Below are positions 1-11,584 of a stretch of DNA of 64,000 nucleotides, piece after piece. A program made the translations under genes and the position numbers. The DNA comes from Cryptomeria japonica (taxonomy: Eukaryota; Streptophyta; Pinopsida; Cupressales; Cupressaceae), in NCBI RefSeq assembly GCF_030272615.1, contig NC_081409.1, positions 204,845,864 through 204,909,863 of the forward strand. The letters run 5' to 3'. Every line of letters starts with the position of its first letter. Position 1 is the stretch's first letter. Below the pieces are notes generated by a model that saw only the letters and a program-made list of their open reading frames with translations, ran no database searches and had not been told where the DNA came from.

Positions 1-977
1 GGGAAGTCACTTCTCAAACCCTTAAAGTCTTTGATAACCATTAAAGACTTCAAGTCTTCAAAACCATTAATGGTTAATTCAACCCTCTTACATGGTTAGA
101 GACTTTTTGCCTAACTTAACCTTCATCCAACCCAAGGGTCTTATCAAGCCTTTAATGCTTTGACCATGATTATTTCTTAATCATTTGCACAAGAGTTTAT
201 CCTTGGATTAACTCTTAATCCAATGGGTAATCTTAACTTAAGCTTGACCCTTACCCTCTAGATAACCATGAGGTCTTCTCAGGCATTTAATGCCTCCAAC
301 CCCTTCTCTCAACCCAACCCTATGTTGACATTTGTCACCATTTCATTGGTACAAATTGCAAACATGGATTCCCAACTTTCAAACTCAACCCTTGATCAAC
401 TCTTTCAATCCTGACCATCCATTGCCCTATTTTTGCTATAAATAGAGCTCTCATTCCTCCATTTTAGAGATAGATCCAAGTTTGTAGTATCATACTTATG
501 CTCAAATACATTCAAGCTTTCATTTCATATATGCTCATCATTTTAGCCTCTCTTTTAACTAGGAATTAGTCTAAATATGCATGTTTAGAATACTTTCTAT
601 TATCATTAGCTTAAATCATTGAACTAATATAGTATGCTAGGATAGTTTGTTTACTAATCTTGTCATCTTATAGCTAGTTTATTACATTTCTAGAATCATG
701 CATAGCTTAGGATGCATCTCATATTAAAACCAACAAAAAGCATCCCTCATTCTTGCATTTGCCATCCCTAAACCATTTTTCTCAGTGATCTGAGAGCAAA
801 AACATTGGTTTGAGGGACCGTGTAAGATAGAGAACCATGGGACCAACCTTGGGAAGCTGAGTGATACTTCATTACTCCATAGCTTGCACCAAGAAGTCCT
901 GTGGGTGTGTGAGCAAGGCTCCATAGAGCTCCATTTTTCACATATTGAGTTCTATCGACCCGCTTTTCCCGCATACA
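1..977 (+). mobile_element. LTR (3' portion) of LTR retrotransposon, family A/C
   Basis: Bases 1-977 match, in reverse orientation, the LTR at 16193-17648, including a TATA-like CTATAAATAG near 440 and the terminal CCCGCATACA at 968-977. The LTR reads 5' to 3' on the plus strand and its 5' part lies off the left edge. It ends exactly where peroxidase coding sequence resumes (978), so it inserted into the last exon of that gene. The bases AATAC at 978-982 would be one copy of the target duplication; the other copy would be outside the window. Whether this is a solo LTR or one end of a full element cannot be seen. Confidence 0.8.
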
Positions 978-1283
978 AATACATATTGTCGAATAAGTTC
1001 GGCGACCGAATGTTTAATACAGTAGTGTTAGTGACATTTGTGGTTGGACAGGTGGCTTTCAAGTTTTTGGTGAAGACCCTAGAAAGAATGCTATCTTGCG
1101 TGGGGTATAATCGTTCCTCAAATGATGCACAATGCCCCATTCCTATGGTGTGCCCACCTGTACTCACCCAACTTTAAAATCAAAATATAATTTATATATA
1201 GTTACCCTGTACAAAATGGAATATGATTTAAAGAAGATGCAAAATAATATATATTGAATTCAAAACATATTCTATATACTAAT

Positions 1284-2063
1284 TGTTTATGGTGAAAATG
1301 GATACAACAATAATAATGTTGGAAGACTAAATAGATTCGACCACAAAAACCCTAGCCTAACAACAACAAAGATCCACCATAACATATGAAGATTACCTAA
1401 GACAATGCAAATCAAATGAAATCACAAAGTTTATACCATCACATGTCCAATAGGGTTTGAATCTCCATTCTTCCTATCTCCATTGATCTTGCTTGATATA
1501 TTTGCTCTCAGATTTTATGTGCACAAGAGCTCAACAAAGAACGGAAATGTGGTTGCAAGTAGGATCTCATATGAAAAGCATAGTGTAGTCAAGTGTATAA
1601 ATTGATTAGCCAGGGTTTGATAATGAAGGAAGCATCTCCTTATATAGAAGATACTATAAGAAATGAAGGGATAAGATTGAGAGGTGTAAAAGAGGTCGGC
1701 TATGATTAGAGGGTAGGTAGAAAAAATAATAAAATAATGAGAGGGTAGGTAGTGTATGAATTAAGAGATGAATGACATGTGTCATGGGTAGACAAGGCTA
1801 ATGAATTAATTAAACAAATAAAGATTTATTTAATTAATAGAAGAAGTGGGATCAATTAAATAAATAAGATATTTATTTAATTTAAGAAAAAGGATAACTT
1901 AAATAAATAAATGTATTTATTTAAATGAGAAATAAAGCTAGAAGAGGATAAATGAATGAATTAAATAAATAAAGATTTATTTAATTAAGAGAAGAATTAG
2001 GCTAAAGTAATTAAATAAATAAAATATTTATTTAATTAGACATGACAATTTTAGGTGTCTACA
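1284..2063 (-). mobile_element. Solo LTR in peroxidase 1 intron 3
   Basis: A 780-bp block begins TGTTTATGG and ends GTGTCTACA on the plus strand. It is flanked by the 5-bp direct repeat CTAAT at 1279-1283 and 2064-2068. The reverse strand begins TGTAGACACC, like the 5' ends of the LTRs at 10810 and 17648, and has a TATATAAGG box near 1637, so the LTR reads on the minus strand. No internal region or second LTR is present, as after recombination between two LTRs. Confidence 0.85.
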
Positions 2064-2149
2064 CTAATTAATTTAGAGTTTAATCTAGTTTTTAAAGATT
2101 ATTTAATTTGTTATTAATTATTTTTCAATGTATTTTTTATTATGGTATT

Positions 2150-2590
2150 TATGGTCTATCGAGATTTAATTGTAGAAATTGTTAATCTTGTTTGTAGTAA
2201 TATGTTTCTCTATTAAATAGATGCAACATGTAACTTGACTACAAGGTGATTATGAGAAATAACAATTACAATTATATTGCTGCACACTACAATCTAAGTT
2301 AAATCATGATTGCTAGAGTTGACAATCTAAGTTAAATAATGACCGCTAGATTTGACAAATAATCAAATCACATTTCCTATATAGTGTTTATGGCACCCAA
2401 AATTTATTTGTAGAAATTGTTAATTCTGCTTGTAGCAACAATATATTTATCTATTAAACAGAAACAACATTTAAATTGACTATTAGATGACTATAAGAAA
2501 TAACATTTAAAATTATATTGTTGCACACTATAATCCGAAGCTAAATCATGACTACTACAATAAACAAATAATCAAGTCACATTTTTCAGT
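2150..2590. repeat. Diverged two-copy direct duplication (about 200 bp) in intron 3
   Basis: The stretch around 2160-2320 is repeated at about 2405-2575. Both copies contain GTAGAAATTGTTAAT, then TCTATTAAA and a TATATTG-TGCACACTA segment in the same order. The copies differ at many positions. Non-coding. Confidence 0.7.
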
Positions 2591-3937
2591 TCCAATTTTA
2601 AAAAGAGAAACAATCACAAAACATTGTGTACAATTTTCGTAAATGAAATTTGGGACAATGTCTATACAACATGCAGGATGCACCTTTGATCGCATTTATT
2701 AATTAAAAATAATCAAAATACAATAATATTTTAATTTTAAATTTATTAATAAATACAATCAAAAGTACATCCTAAACATATATAAAACTGAAAAGTTAAA
2801 ATATTATTATTTAAATATTAAAAGCCTTAAATAACAAACATGTTGACTTTCTATTTCTAATCAAAATGAGTGAATATAGAGCTAACCTGAAAGAGCCACA
2901 AGGTCAATGACATCAAGGACTTTTGCAGCAAGAGCATCAATGAGGGCTGAGGCATTGCAGGTTGGAGGTGGAAGGTTTGCAAGTGTTGCATCTCGACTTG
3001 CAAAATTCAAGCTATCCCTCCGCCCTAGAGGCACTTTGTATTTTGGCCCTACAACCTGTTATAAGAAAATCAATAAATCAATTTATAACAACAAATTCAT
3101 CAAACAAATTAGATGGCTTAAACCACACACATTAAGCTTTGACTTCTAGACTTAAAAGTATTAAACATTCAAAATTGAGTGACATTCTTTAGACTTAATA
3201 TGTTGCTTAATGTGTGATTTAAGACTAAGCGAAACAAACAAAAAGAAAAATCGCCAAAAGATGGGAAATGTGTATGAGAGAGCAGATGAGATTATCCCTA
3301 CATAAACAATTCACAAAAAGTGCAACTCTCTCTTTGGAAAATCATAAGAAAAATAGAAAATAGATGAAAATATGTTTAAATTACTTTAAGATAATGATAT
3401 GATAGATTTACCTCTGCGACCGAATCGCGAGCCGCTAGGGCAGTAATATCTGCGCAGGACACGACGACATTGCAGGCCTTGTCAACATGCTCTTTAATGT
3501 CATTTATTATTTCAAATGCTTTCGCCCACAACGATTTATTTGGAGGGAAGTCTCGTTCACTCGGTCCACATGCAGAGCCATCCAACAGAACAGAAGCATC
3601 ACAACCCTGCATAAAACCTTTCACCATTTAACAACCACCCAACAAATAAATGAACATAGGGAAACAAAAAAATCAGTTTAAAACCAACCTGAACAAAACA
3701 GTCATGAAAGTGAAGATGAAGCAACCCAGCAACTTGAGTAATATCCTTCTTTAGATGAAATTTGATGCATTTCTTGACAATTGATTCCAAGTTGGGACAG
3801 GTGCTCTCATGAAAGCTCCATGAAAGCCCATTTGCCAGAGGACAGTCTTCATTTGAATAAAGATCATTCTCTGCTCCAGCGGGAGCAAACGAAAGGGAGA
3901 GAGCGAAAAACAAACAGAGCATAGCAACTTTTGCCAT

Positions 3938-5070
3938 TGGAAAAAAATACAAGAAGAACAGGGTTGTGGGTATTTAACATAAACAAGTGCACTGGCTGGG
4001 CTGGGAAAGAGTCAAGGAATCTGTATGTTGAGTACAATGTATTTTTTTATTTTTTATTTTTTAGTGATCACGTTGTTTCAGATAAAATAAATTTATTTTA
4101 TTTTTAAGATCACGTCCTTCCTTCTCTTCACCACTACCACCTGCTTCTTCACCGCCTCCTCCTTCCTCACCGGCTTCTTATTCATTACCATCGTCATTTT
4201 TTTGTCTGCCATCATTAACAGTGCCATTTTCAACCAAGAATGACTTAAATCACATACATTAAGCTTATATTTTTAGATTTGAAAGTGCTAATACTTAGAA
4301 ATGACTGATATTTTCTAGATTTAATATATTGCTTAGAGTATGTTCACACTAAAAATACATTTCTAGACTTAAAAATGTTAAACACTTAAAATTAACTAAG
4401 ATTTTCTATACTTAATATGTTATTTAATATGTATAGTTTAAGGTTGACTGTCCCAAACCAGATAAACAAGAAGACGTCAAATATGAAAAATGAAGATTGG
4501 CTTCTTTCTCTCTGCAATATATGCTTATGTTTTGCATTCTAAGTAAGTTTGCAGAATATACAAATACATTACTATAATCATATATGGAGATTCCAGTCCA
4601 AAAAGTCTAATTTGTTTTATTCAAGATAGATTTAATATTTAGTACTAACTTTGTTTGGTAACTGACGCATACTTTTATACTAATTATTGACACGCGTAAA
4701 CATTTTATATAGCCCGTGAGCTATTGCATTGTCTCTAACACAAAACAGACCAACCACACGAAGTAATAGTTGGCGACTTCGCGGCATTTCGTATGGCTAA
4801 TTATTCGAGCGTAAGATGAAACTGAGGTATCCCTCTGTAAAGACTGAAAGCCCACAAATATCTATTCACAATAAGGTAGTTAACATGAATTCAAAAGAAA
4901 TTCAGACACGACATGGAACTATTATCCGAGCATAAGATGAAACTATCATAACTTTCCTTGCATCTTCCATTTCTAAATTATGTTGTTTTTCCATTTTTAA
5001 GTAGTACATTTCTACCTGTTTGGAAATAATAGAAATTGAGAGACATTAAGTTTTCACAGGTCATGACAAC
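3938..5070. other. 5' flank of peroxidase 1 and AT-rich intergenic DNA
   Basis: The minus-strand 5' flank holds a TTAAATAC element at about 3970-3978, about 35-40 bp upstream of the ATG. Copy 2 has the similar TTAAATAG in the equivalent place, so it is the likely TATA box of both paralogues. A pyrimidine-rich patch (TTC/ACC repeats) lies near 4110-4200. Nothing else recognisable. Confidence 0.5.
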
Positions 5071-5269
5071 ATGTTTGAAGGTTTCTCGATTCAATTGTGT
5101 TTGTCTTTTTGAATCAATGCGGATCACACTCTATGATCCATCATCAGAATAGTCAAAGATGCATTCTGTCTGTTCGATAGATCACTATCATGATGATAGA
5201 TCATGGAGTGTGATCTGAAACATTGATTTAAAAAGGTATACGCAATTGAATCTAGATGCCTTCAAGCAT
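5071..5269. mobile_element. MITE with long inverted repeats
   Basis: A stretch of about 200 bp folds on itself. The left arm (ATGTTTGAAGG, then GATTCAATTG, then GATCACACTCTATGATC) is matched in reverse complement by the right arm (GATCATGGAGTGTGATC, then CAATTGAATC, then CCTTCAAGCAT). No coding capacity. Parts of the arms resemble the hairpin at 55411-55592 in peroxidase 2, so the two may be one family. Confidence 0.7.
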
Positions 5270-5688
5270 AATAACAGAAATTGATAAATGCAGTTATAAA
5301 TGTTGTGTCATAGAGTTGAGAGTATGTACTTTTGTACTAATTTGTGGTTGTTTTATGATCATAATGATAAAACGTTAGTATAACTAGCAATTGCACTTTG
5401 GTGAGTAATGGGTATGTCGAAGAGGTGTGGAAGGTCAATTAGGAGAAAAAATGGTATATTTTTGTATACATTTGTCCAGTACATGAGATCAGTTGGTAAG
5501 AAATTTAGCAAATGTTGTTGTTTGTGCAACACAAAGGTCTCAATAGAGAAGTTGTAGCTTCAAATCAACTATGCATCCACTTACAGTGATCCAAACATGA
5601 CTTAAACAAAACCTCTAAATCAAGAAGATAATCAAGATTCATTGCCATTATGCTCAAATTATGTTTGAGAGATGGGGAACAAGAGAGA
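5270..5688. other. Intergenic, nothing recognised
   Basis: AT-rich unique-looking DNA between the MITE and the left LTR of element D. No gene or repeat structure seen. Confidence 0.5.
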
Positions 5689-6256
5689 TGTAATGCCCAC
5701 CAAAATACCCTAGAGAAATACACTAAATACCATGCGGAATGAGATAATTTTTTTTTTAAACATCCTCTAATGCAATCATTACAATTAACTACTCATATGG
5801 TTCAATCATTTATTAACCAAATAACACTTAACAATCTTAACATAATCACAAAAACACATAACGCAAGCGAAAATAGATACAATTCATCTAAGCATTCCCT
5901 AGGGTATCTCAACGCCACTACCTAAACTAATCATAAGCATTAACATATCATCATAGGCATGATAACATACTTGCATACTATCTCTAACATGATTTGTTCT
6001 TTCCATGCATTCATGATCATTCACTAACCTATAACATGATTATGTCCATCTACTAAGCATGCATTAACCATCCACTTTTAAGTTCATTATAAAAACCAAT
6101 ACCAAATGTTTCCTAATCTCAATCATATATTCATTTCTATCATCGTCATTAACTATTCTCAAAATAATCTATCACATAACAACATCACAAGAGTCTATAT
6201 GCATATCTATAAATCCATTTCCATTAATGATCCAATGTCACATATTACAACATTAT

Positions 6257-6620
6257 TTATTTCATGTGCAACACTTTGTGTGGGAGCGAGGTCTCCTTGT
6301 GGTTGTTGGACGAGAGCGGATCTATTAAATTTAGATGGAAGTTGAGCTCCATGTTCAAGAAAAGTTTTCAAAAGTGCAGTAGGATTGTGTTTAATAAACT
6401 TTTCTATCATCTCTTGGTTATAAGAATCCGCTAGGAAAGTTTGCACTTTCGGACAAAGTTCATCTTGGTTAACCATGTCAAGATTTTGGCTTTGATCTTG
6501 ATCGCTTGGTTGCCCACTTTGTGTATGATCTTGCGTGGGATCTTCATATAGGACACCAATGTCTAGCATGCCATTTTGTTGATCAGCCATCTTTTTCTTT
6601 TGGGATCGAGTTGTGACCAT
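6257..6620 (-). pseudogene. gag-like N-terminal fragment of element B
   Basis: The frame opens at ATG 6620 (MVTTRSQKKKMADQQNG) and runs about 120 codons of charged, Gln-rich sequence before crossing into element D LTR DNA, where it ends by chance. A Met-Val-Thr-Thr-Arg-Ser-Gln opening is common in plant LTR-element gag proteins. Its place after an LTR, primer site and leader supports gag. No zinc knuckle or protease remains. Confidence 0.55.
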
Positions 6621-6639
6621 ACACGATATTTGTGATGAA

Positions 6640-7125
6640 AAGACTTAGGAAAAATGTGATGAAATGACTTAGAAAATTTGTGATGGAAGGATTTTAGAAA
6701 CTTGTGATGAAAGGATTTAAGAAATTTGAGAATGAAAGGACTTAAGAGATTTGTGATGAAAGGACTTAAGAAATTTGAGGATGAAAGGACTTAAGAGATT
6801 TGTGATGAAAGGACTTAAGAAATTTGAGGATGAAAAGAATTAAGAAATTTGTGATGAAAGGACTTAAGAAATTTGAGGATGAAAGGACTTAAGAAATTTG
6901 TGGATGAAATAACTTAAGAAATTTGTGATGAAAGGACTTAAGAAATCTGAGGATGAAAGCTTAAGAAATTTGTGATGAAAGGACTTAAGAAATTTGAGGA
7001 TGAAAGGACTTAAGAAATTTGTGATGAAAGGACTTAAGAAATTTGTGGATGAAAGAACTTAAGAAATTTGTGATGAAAGGACTTAAGAAATTTGAGGATG
7101 AAAGGACTTAAGAAATTTGAGGGTG
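6640..7125. repeat. Minisatellite, unit about 24 bp, just upstream of gag
   Basis: About 20 head-to-tail copies of a unit built from GATGAAAGGACTTAAGAAATTTG with GAG/GTG variants. It lies in the 5' leader of element B immediately before the gag ATG (the element reads on the minus strand). Confidence 0.9.
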
Positions 7126-9026
7126 ATTGATGAAGAAGGTATGGTAGTGATGGTTTAGAAGAAAACTTGATGACTAGGTTGTCTTTGGCATGAACATGAA
7201 GGATCTATTTAAATGGCAAGTTGTATGAAGGGATATGACCACCCTGATTTGGATGATAGTAGGTGTTTCAAAGGACAAACTTGAATGTTGACATAGAGGA
7301 TAAACTCTTAGCTTCTCTCTTAGGCTTATGAAAAATGGGACAGACGGAATTTTGACGCAATTTTGAACTTGGTGTGGGTAATAACTTGGACAATTTGTTT
7401 GTGTCTTGACAAATATTTTTGCAAAGTTTTTTGGGGATAGTGATGTGTTTTTAGTCTACTCTTGGCAAGTATGTATCAAACAAAGCAAACACAATGATCA
7501 AATGCATATTATCTCAAAGACACTCATGCTCATATACAACATTCTTAAGGCTAGCAAGGACAATAGTCATTGAATCCCAATTGGTTTCCCATCTACGCTT
7601 ACCCAGAGCAGACACTTAGATGCTTGACTCCACTGGCTCCCCTCCATAACACTCACTTCTCGGGGCAGCCAAGCATCAATTCCCATGAAAACTCCTCATG
7701 ACGAACTTTGTGTCTCTACTAAGGGCCGTAAGAATATGGGCCGCTTCAGAGGTCCGACCTCCTGCACCAATGACTAGAGGGTTTTTGGCCACTATGAACA
7801 AGGTGTTTAGTAAGTCTTCCCGTTAGGAGCTACCCTTCGAAGTTGCGCAAGCGCAATTGAGGCCTATAGCCCAACGAAGCACCAAGAACTTAGTAGTCAC
7901 GCAAGCATGATTGAGATCTCTAGGATCCTACTAAGCACCCAATGTGAGAGTGAACTCTCATATAGCCCCAACCATTAACCCTTTCGTAGTCAATGGCCTA
8001 TTTATTATAGTGAGTTGGGAACCCCAGGTCCGGGTGTACTCACTTGGGTCGTTCCCCTCTTACCTTCTCAAAAAGCAAGTTGGGAGGGCAAACCCGCTAG
8101 AGGTAAACACACAATCAAACAAGAAAAGGTTGGAGGGTTTGGATTTCTGATCATCTAGTAAGACGAGAGCATACTTTCCTACCTTTACGCTTTTCTTAAA
8201 GACACACAAGACAATGGTTCATTCCATTTTAATTAATATCTAGGTGCCTAATTTAAATAAATGCACAATATTTGGTTGAATCAGCTAGGCAACCTGCAAA
8301 ACCACTTGATTAGTAGTTTGAAAAATGGAGTCTTCAAAAAGCGTCCTGCAAAACAACTTGATTAGTAGTTTGGAAAAATAGTCTTCAACAAGCGTCCTGC
8401 AAAAAATCAACAAAATGACAAAAATATTAATTTTTTTTATTTTTTGGGAATAAATAGAAAAACATGAATAAAAACTTTTTTACTAATGACAAATGTGGAT
8501 TTGAAGAAAGCTTTGATGGGTAAATGGGGTTTGACTAGGTTTTTACCACTTTCTAAGGGATATGCAAACGAAAAAATGGGGATTTTGGAGGAGAAATGAA
8601 GGAATGGGAAAATTTGTTCAAGAGGGACAAAGAAGCAAAAGTTGAAGATGGATAATATGGGAAAAATTTGGAGGTGATTGGATGAAAAGGGAAGAAGTTA
8701 TGGCAAACCCTAAAAATAGAGAAATATGGGATTTTGGGCTTCAAAAAGTGGATTTTTGAGATAAGGCCTCCAAGGAAGAAAATGTGGAAAATGGCAATGT
8801 AGAGAATATGGTGAAGTTTGAAGGGAAATGGAGTTAAGATAAAGAAGATATGGCAAAAAAAAAATTTTTTTTTTACCTTTTAAACCCTAGATTTAACAGA
8901 ACAAAAACCCTAAATTTAACAGAACAGAAACCCTAAATTTAACAAAACAGAAACCCTAGATTTAACAGAGCAGACAAAAACCCTAGATTTAATAGAGCAA
9001 ATTGTCGCACTAAACAGAAAAAATGT
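7126..9026 (-). other. Element B leader, non-coding
   Basis: Non-coding leader. 7590-8190 contains GTCGTTCCCCTC and GAGAGTGAAC-type segments that recur in element C near 14940-15180. At 8880-9000 there are about five copies of a 20-bp unit CCCTAGATTTAACAGAACA. One copy of the GAGCATACT leader motif (see 9027-9400) lies at about 8139-8190. No open frame has recognisable similarity. Confidence 0.6.
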
Positions 9027-9400
9027 CAAAGGTTCGGATTTCTGATTGCCTAGATAGACAAGAGCATACTCTCCTACTTTCACACTTTCCTGCAGGTGGA
9101 CAGATTAGATTTAAACAGAGCAGATAACAGGAAATAAATAAATTAAATGCAGACTACAGTTAGCACCTAAAATTTTCAGACAGATTAACAAAGCAGACAG
9201 TAGCACTACACAGATAGAAAAGTGTCAAAGGTCCGGATTTCTGATTGTCTAGATAGACAAGAGCATACTCTCCTATTTTCACACTTTCCTGTGGTCAGAG
9301 CATACAATCGTGCTAAACAAAATAGAAAAGTGAAAAGTCTGGATTTCTGATTGTCTATATAGACAAGAGCATACTCTCCTACTTTCGCACAGATTATACT
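9027..9400. repeat. Leader repeat: three copies of a motif of about 55 bp
   Basis: GGATTTCTGATTG, CTAGATAGACAAGAGCATAC and CTCTCCTA-TTTC occur in the same order at about 9034, 9233 and 9341. A diverged copy lies at 8139 and another in element C at about 15143. This spacing in the leaders of two different elements suggests a retained element rather than chance. Confidence 0.75.
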
Positions 9401-9548
9401 AAAACAGAACAGACAACAAATCAAATAACAAATCAGATAACAGAGCTGTCGTGCTGCAACAGAAACAGAAAAAAAGAAAGAAACAAAACAGAATAAGGAG
9501 GAGCTATCGCGCAGAAATGCAGAGCCATGATTCTGGAACCTGCGAAAA

Positions 9549-9549
<1 letters not shown>

Positions 9550-9608
<59 letters not shown>

Positions 9609-9612
9609 TTTC
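9550..9612. repeat. (AT)n microsatellite with poly-T
   Basis: About 25 perfect AT dinucleotides followed by a T run. The Ile-Tyr repeat frames across it are artefacts. Confidence 0.95.
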
Positions 9613-9721
9613 TTCTGCAGTCACACTATTTTGGAACCTGCGTTTCACAACTCACAAAAACCTTAAAAAAAAAACAATAACATTAGTTCTCAGGGAGTGA
9701 GTCCCACCGGGCGTGCCAAAA

Positions 9722-10810
9722 TAAAGAGGGAAAAATAGACTTGAAAGGTAAACTAATCAAAACATAACGAAATAAACATGCAGAATGCTAAAATATCATA
9801 AAAAGACCATTTCACCTTGCTATTTTACCTTCTCCTTCGGATTGAGCTTGATGAAGTGAAGGCGCCCCTTGATAATGCTCCACTTGATGTGCTCCTTTGA
9901 TTGTTGGATGTGGATGGCTCTCCAATATTGTGCACAAATGATAAGGATGAATGATAAGGATGAGATGATCAAGTTGCCAAGATGATTTCCTGGGCTCAAA
10001 AGGGCAGCATAAGCTTACTGAATTTCAAGATGTTTTGAATGAAGGGATGGAACCCTATTTTATAGGAAGAGGAGAGGAAAACGGATGACTAGGATGAATT
10101 CGAGATGAAGGGCTAAGATTTACTTGTGAGGTCACACAAGGTCTAAGAGAGGGTGTGGAGACCAAGAAATATGCCTTAAAGGCATTTCGTATCTCCACAC
10201 TCTACAAGATGCATTGGAGGAATTAAAAATTCTCCAAAAATGGATATTATGGGGATTAGAAGAATAAAAAGGAATTAAAAATTCCTTGGGAGAGGGAAAT
10301 GCCTAGAGGAATGTGAGATTTCGAAAATCTTACATTCATCTAGAAAAAGAGCATTTAAAGCTAGTGGCTGGATGAAAGGACAAAGAGTTGACTTTGTGGC
10401 TAATCATGATGATTAGCCATTAACGACTCATTAGGAGGGAAATTAGAGGAAATGTTAGGTGGGATTTATATTTGTAGGAGAATTTGACTAAAAGAATAAT
10501 GTTAAGTGAGTTTAGGGAGTTTCTAGAAGAATTTATTAGGTTAATGATGAATTAAGAAGATGATTTGTAGGAATCATGTAGGTTAACTAATTAATTGAAA
10601 TTAATTAGCTAAGAGGAAGATTTGTGAGGATTTGATTTTTAAGAAGAATAAAGAAAGGGATTGATTTATTAAATAAATCAATCATATGCTATAGTGACAA
10701 TATTAATTATATTTAATTAATATTGAGAAGAATTTTAATTAACATAATTAATTAATTAATTATGTGAGGAATTAAAAAATAATTAAAATAATTATTTTTA
10801 AGTGTCTACA
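9722..10810 (-). repeat. Element B 5' LTR
   Basis: About 1.09 kb, starting TGTAGACAC (minus strand, 10810) and ending just before the GGCACGCCCGGTGGGAC primer-region motif. The expected ...CA terminus is not clear, apparently mutated. The right edge abuts element D LTR sequence, as a nested insertion would. Confidence 0.7.
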
Positions 10811-11584
10811 ACAATATCCTTCCCAATTAGTAACATAGTTCTAATTAGTTTTCAATTACATCATGAATCCAATTACATACATATGTCGTAAGAATCATTT
10901 ACATCAATCTTCTGCAAGTATACATCCATAGTTGAGAAGACAAGATATCCACATCCATGTAAGAGCATCCAATGAAGATCATCCCAATGTAAGAAGGCAT
11001 CAAACCACCGACCATGTGGAACCATAAGGAACCACCCCCGTGCTAGGAGATGACAAAAGATCCCACTCATACTCTAGATATAGGTTGACACCTAACAACC
11101 AAAGGAGAGACCAACACAATAAAAACAAGAATGCAAAACATGTAATCTATTCTCACAACCTCTAAACATGAAACCTCTAGAGGCGACACATCCAACTCAA
11201 GGCTCCAGGCACTAGGACCTACATGTAGGGATAAGAGTGTCATCACATGAAGTCATCATGGGAACCTGGGAACCTATTCCCGACATCTGTGATACTCATG
11301 CCGAGCCGTCTCAACCTATGAGGATATCTAGGGAGTTCGGCTTACCTGGATAACCAGGTCTTCCCAACCAAATTCACAACTCATACTAGGGATGTGACTT
11401 GAGGCCAAAAAACCAATTTTTATTCTTTTTAATGTGAGAACCTAACACAACCCAACCCTCATAGATTTAATTATGCTATCACTTGATTATAAAGAAAACT
11501 CTCACGACATATCTATGTAGTCTAAACCCTTGGATATCCTAGGTGTCTAATCCTTGAGACCGCAACCACTCGCTTGGAAGCCCA

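Larger units (their letters stand above)
978..3937 (-). pseudogene. Class III peroxidase, copy 1, truncated by LTR insertion
   Basis: Haem peroxidase of the secretory plant class, which oxidises phenolics with H2O2 in the wall or vacuole. Exons: 3689-3937, 3412-3606, 2887-3055 and a truncated fourth, 978-1157; all junctions seen are GT-AG. The start is the ATG at 3937 (MAKVAMLC), giving an N-terminal signal peptide as in copy 2; a longer reading would need a TTG start. Seen: distal [21 protein letters not shown], the PLGRRDS loop, and the proximal-His motif GGHTIGMGHC at the start of exon 4. Defects: exon 4 stops at FDN where the LTR begins, losing about 90 C-terminal residues, and the distal catalytic Arg (LLRLHFHDCF in copy 2) reads His. 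Exon structure and sequence match copy 2 throughout, so the two are tandem paralogues of the peroxidase-12-like type. Intron 3 (1158-2886) has grown by a solo LTR. Confidence 0.9.
6257..10810 (-). mobile_element. Element B: truncated LTR element (5' LTR, leader, start of gag)
   Basis: Reading on the minus strand: the LTR starts TGTAGACACTT at 10810 and ends near 9722. The primer region GGCACGCCCGGTGGGAC at about 9701-9717 follows. A long non-coding leader with several repeat arrays comes next, then an ATG at 6620 opening a gag-like frame that stops at the junction with element D. The 3' LTR, pol and most of gag are missing. The leader resembles that of element C, so both probably belong to one broad (Ty3-like) lineage; that placement is inference. 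Confidence 0.7.
5689..11584 (-). repeat. Element D 3' LTR (split by element B)
   Basis: The LTR begins TGTAATGCCC at 5689, is interrupted after ATTATT at about 6256, resumes at 10811 (ACAATATCC), and ends ...GCCCA at 11584. The two pieces align in order with the uninterrupted right LTR at 13281-14566. Original length is about 1.37 kb. Confidence 0.8.

Noticed and set aside
8880-9000. CCCTAAA-like words resembling plant telomere repeat
   Set aside because: They are part of a 20-bp unit (CCCTAGATTTAACAGAACA), not head-to-tail heptamers.
9433-9666. Ile-Tyr repeat frames
   Set aside because: They translate the (AT)n microsatellite.
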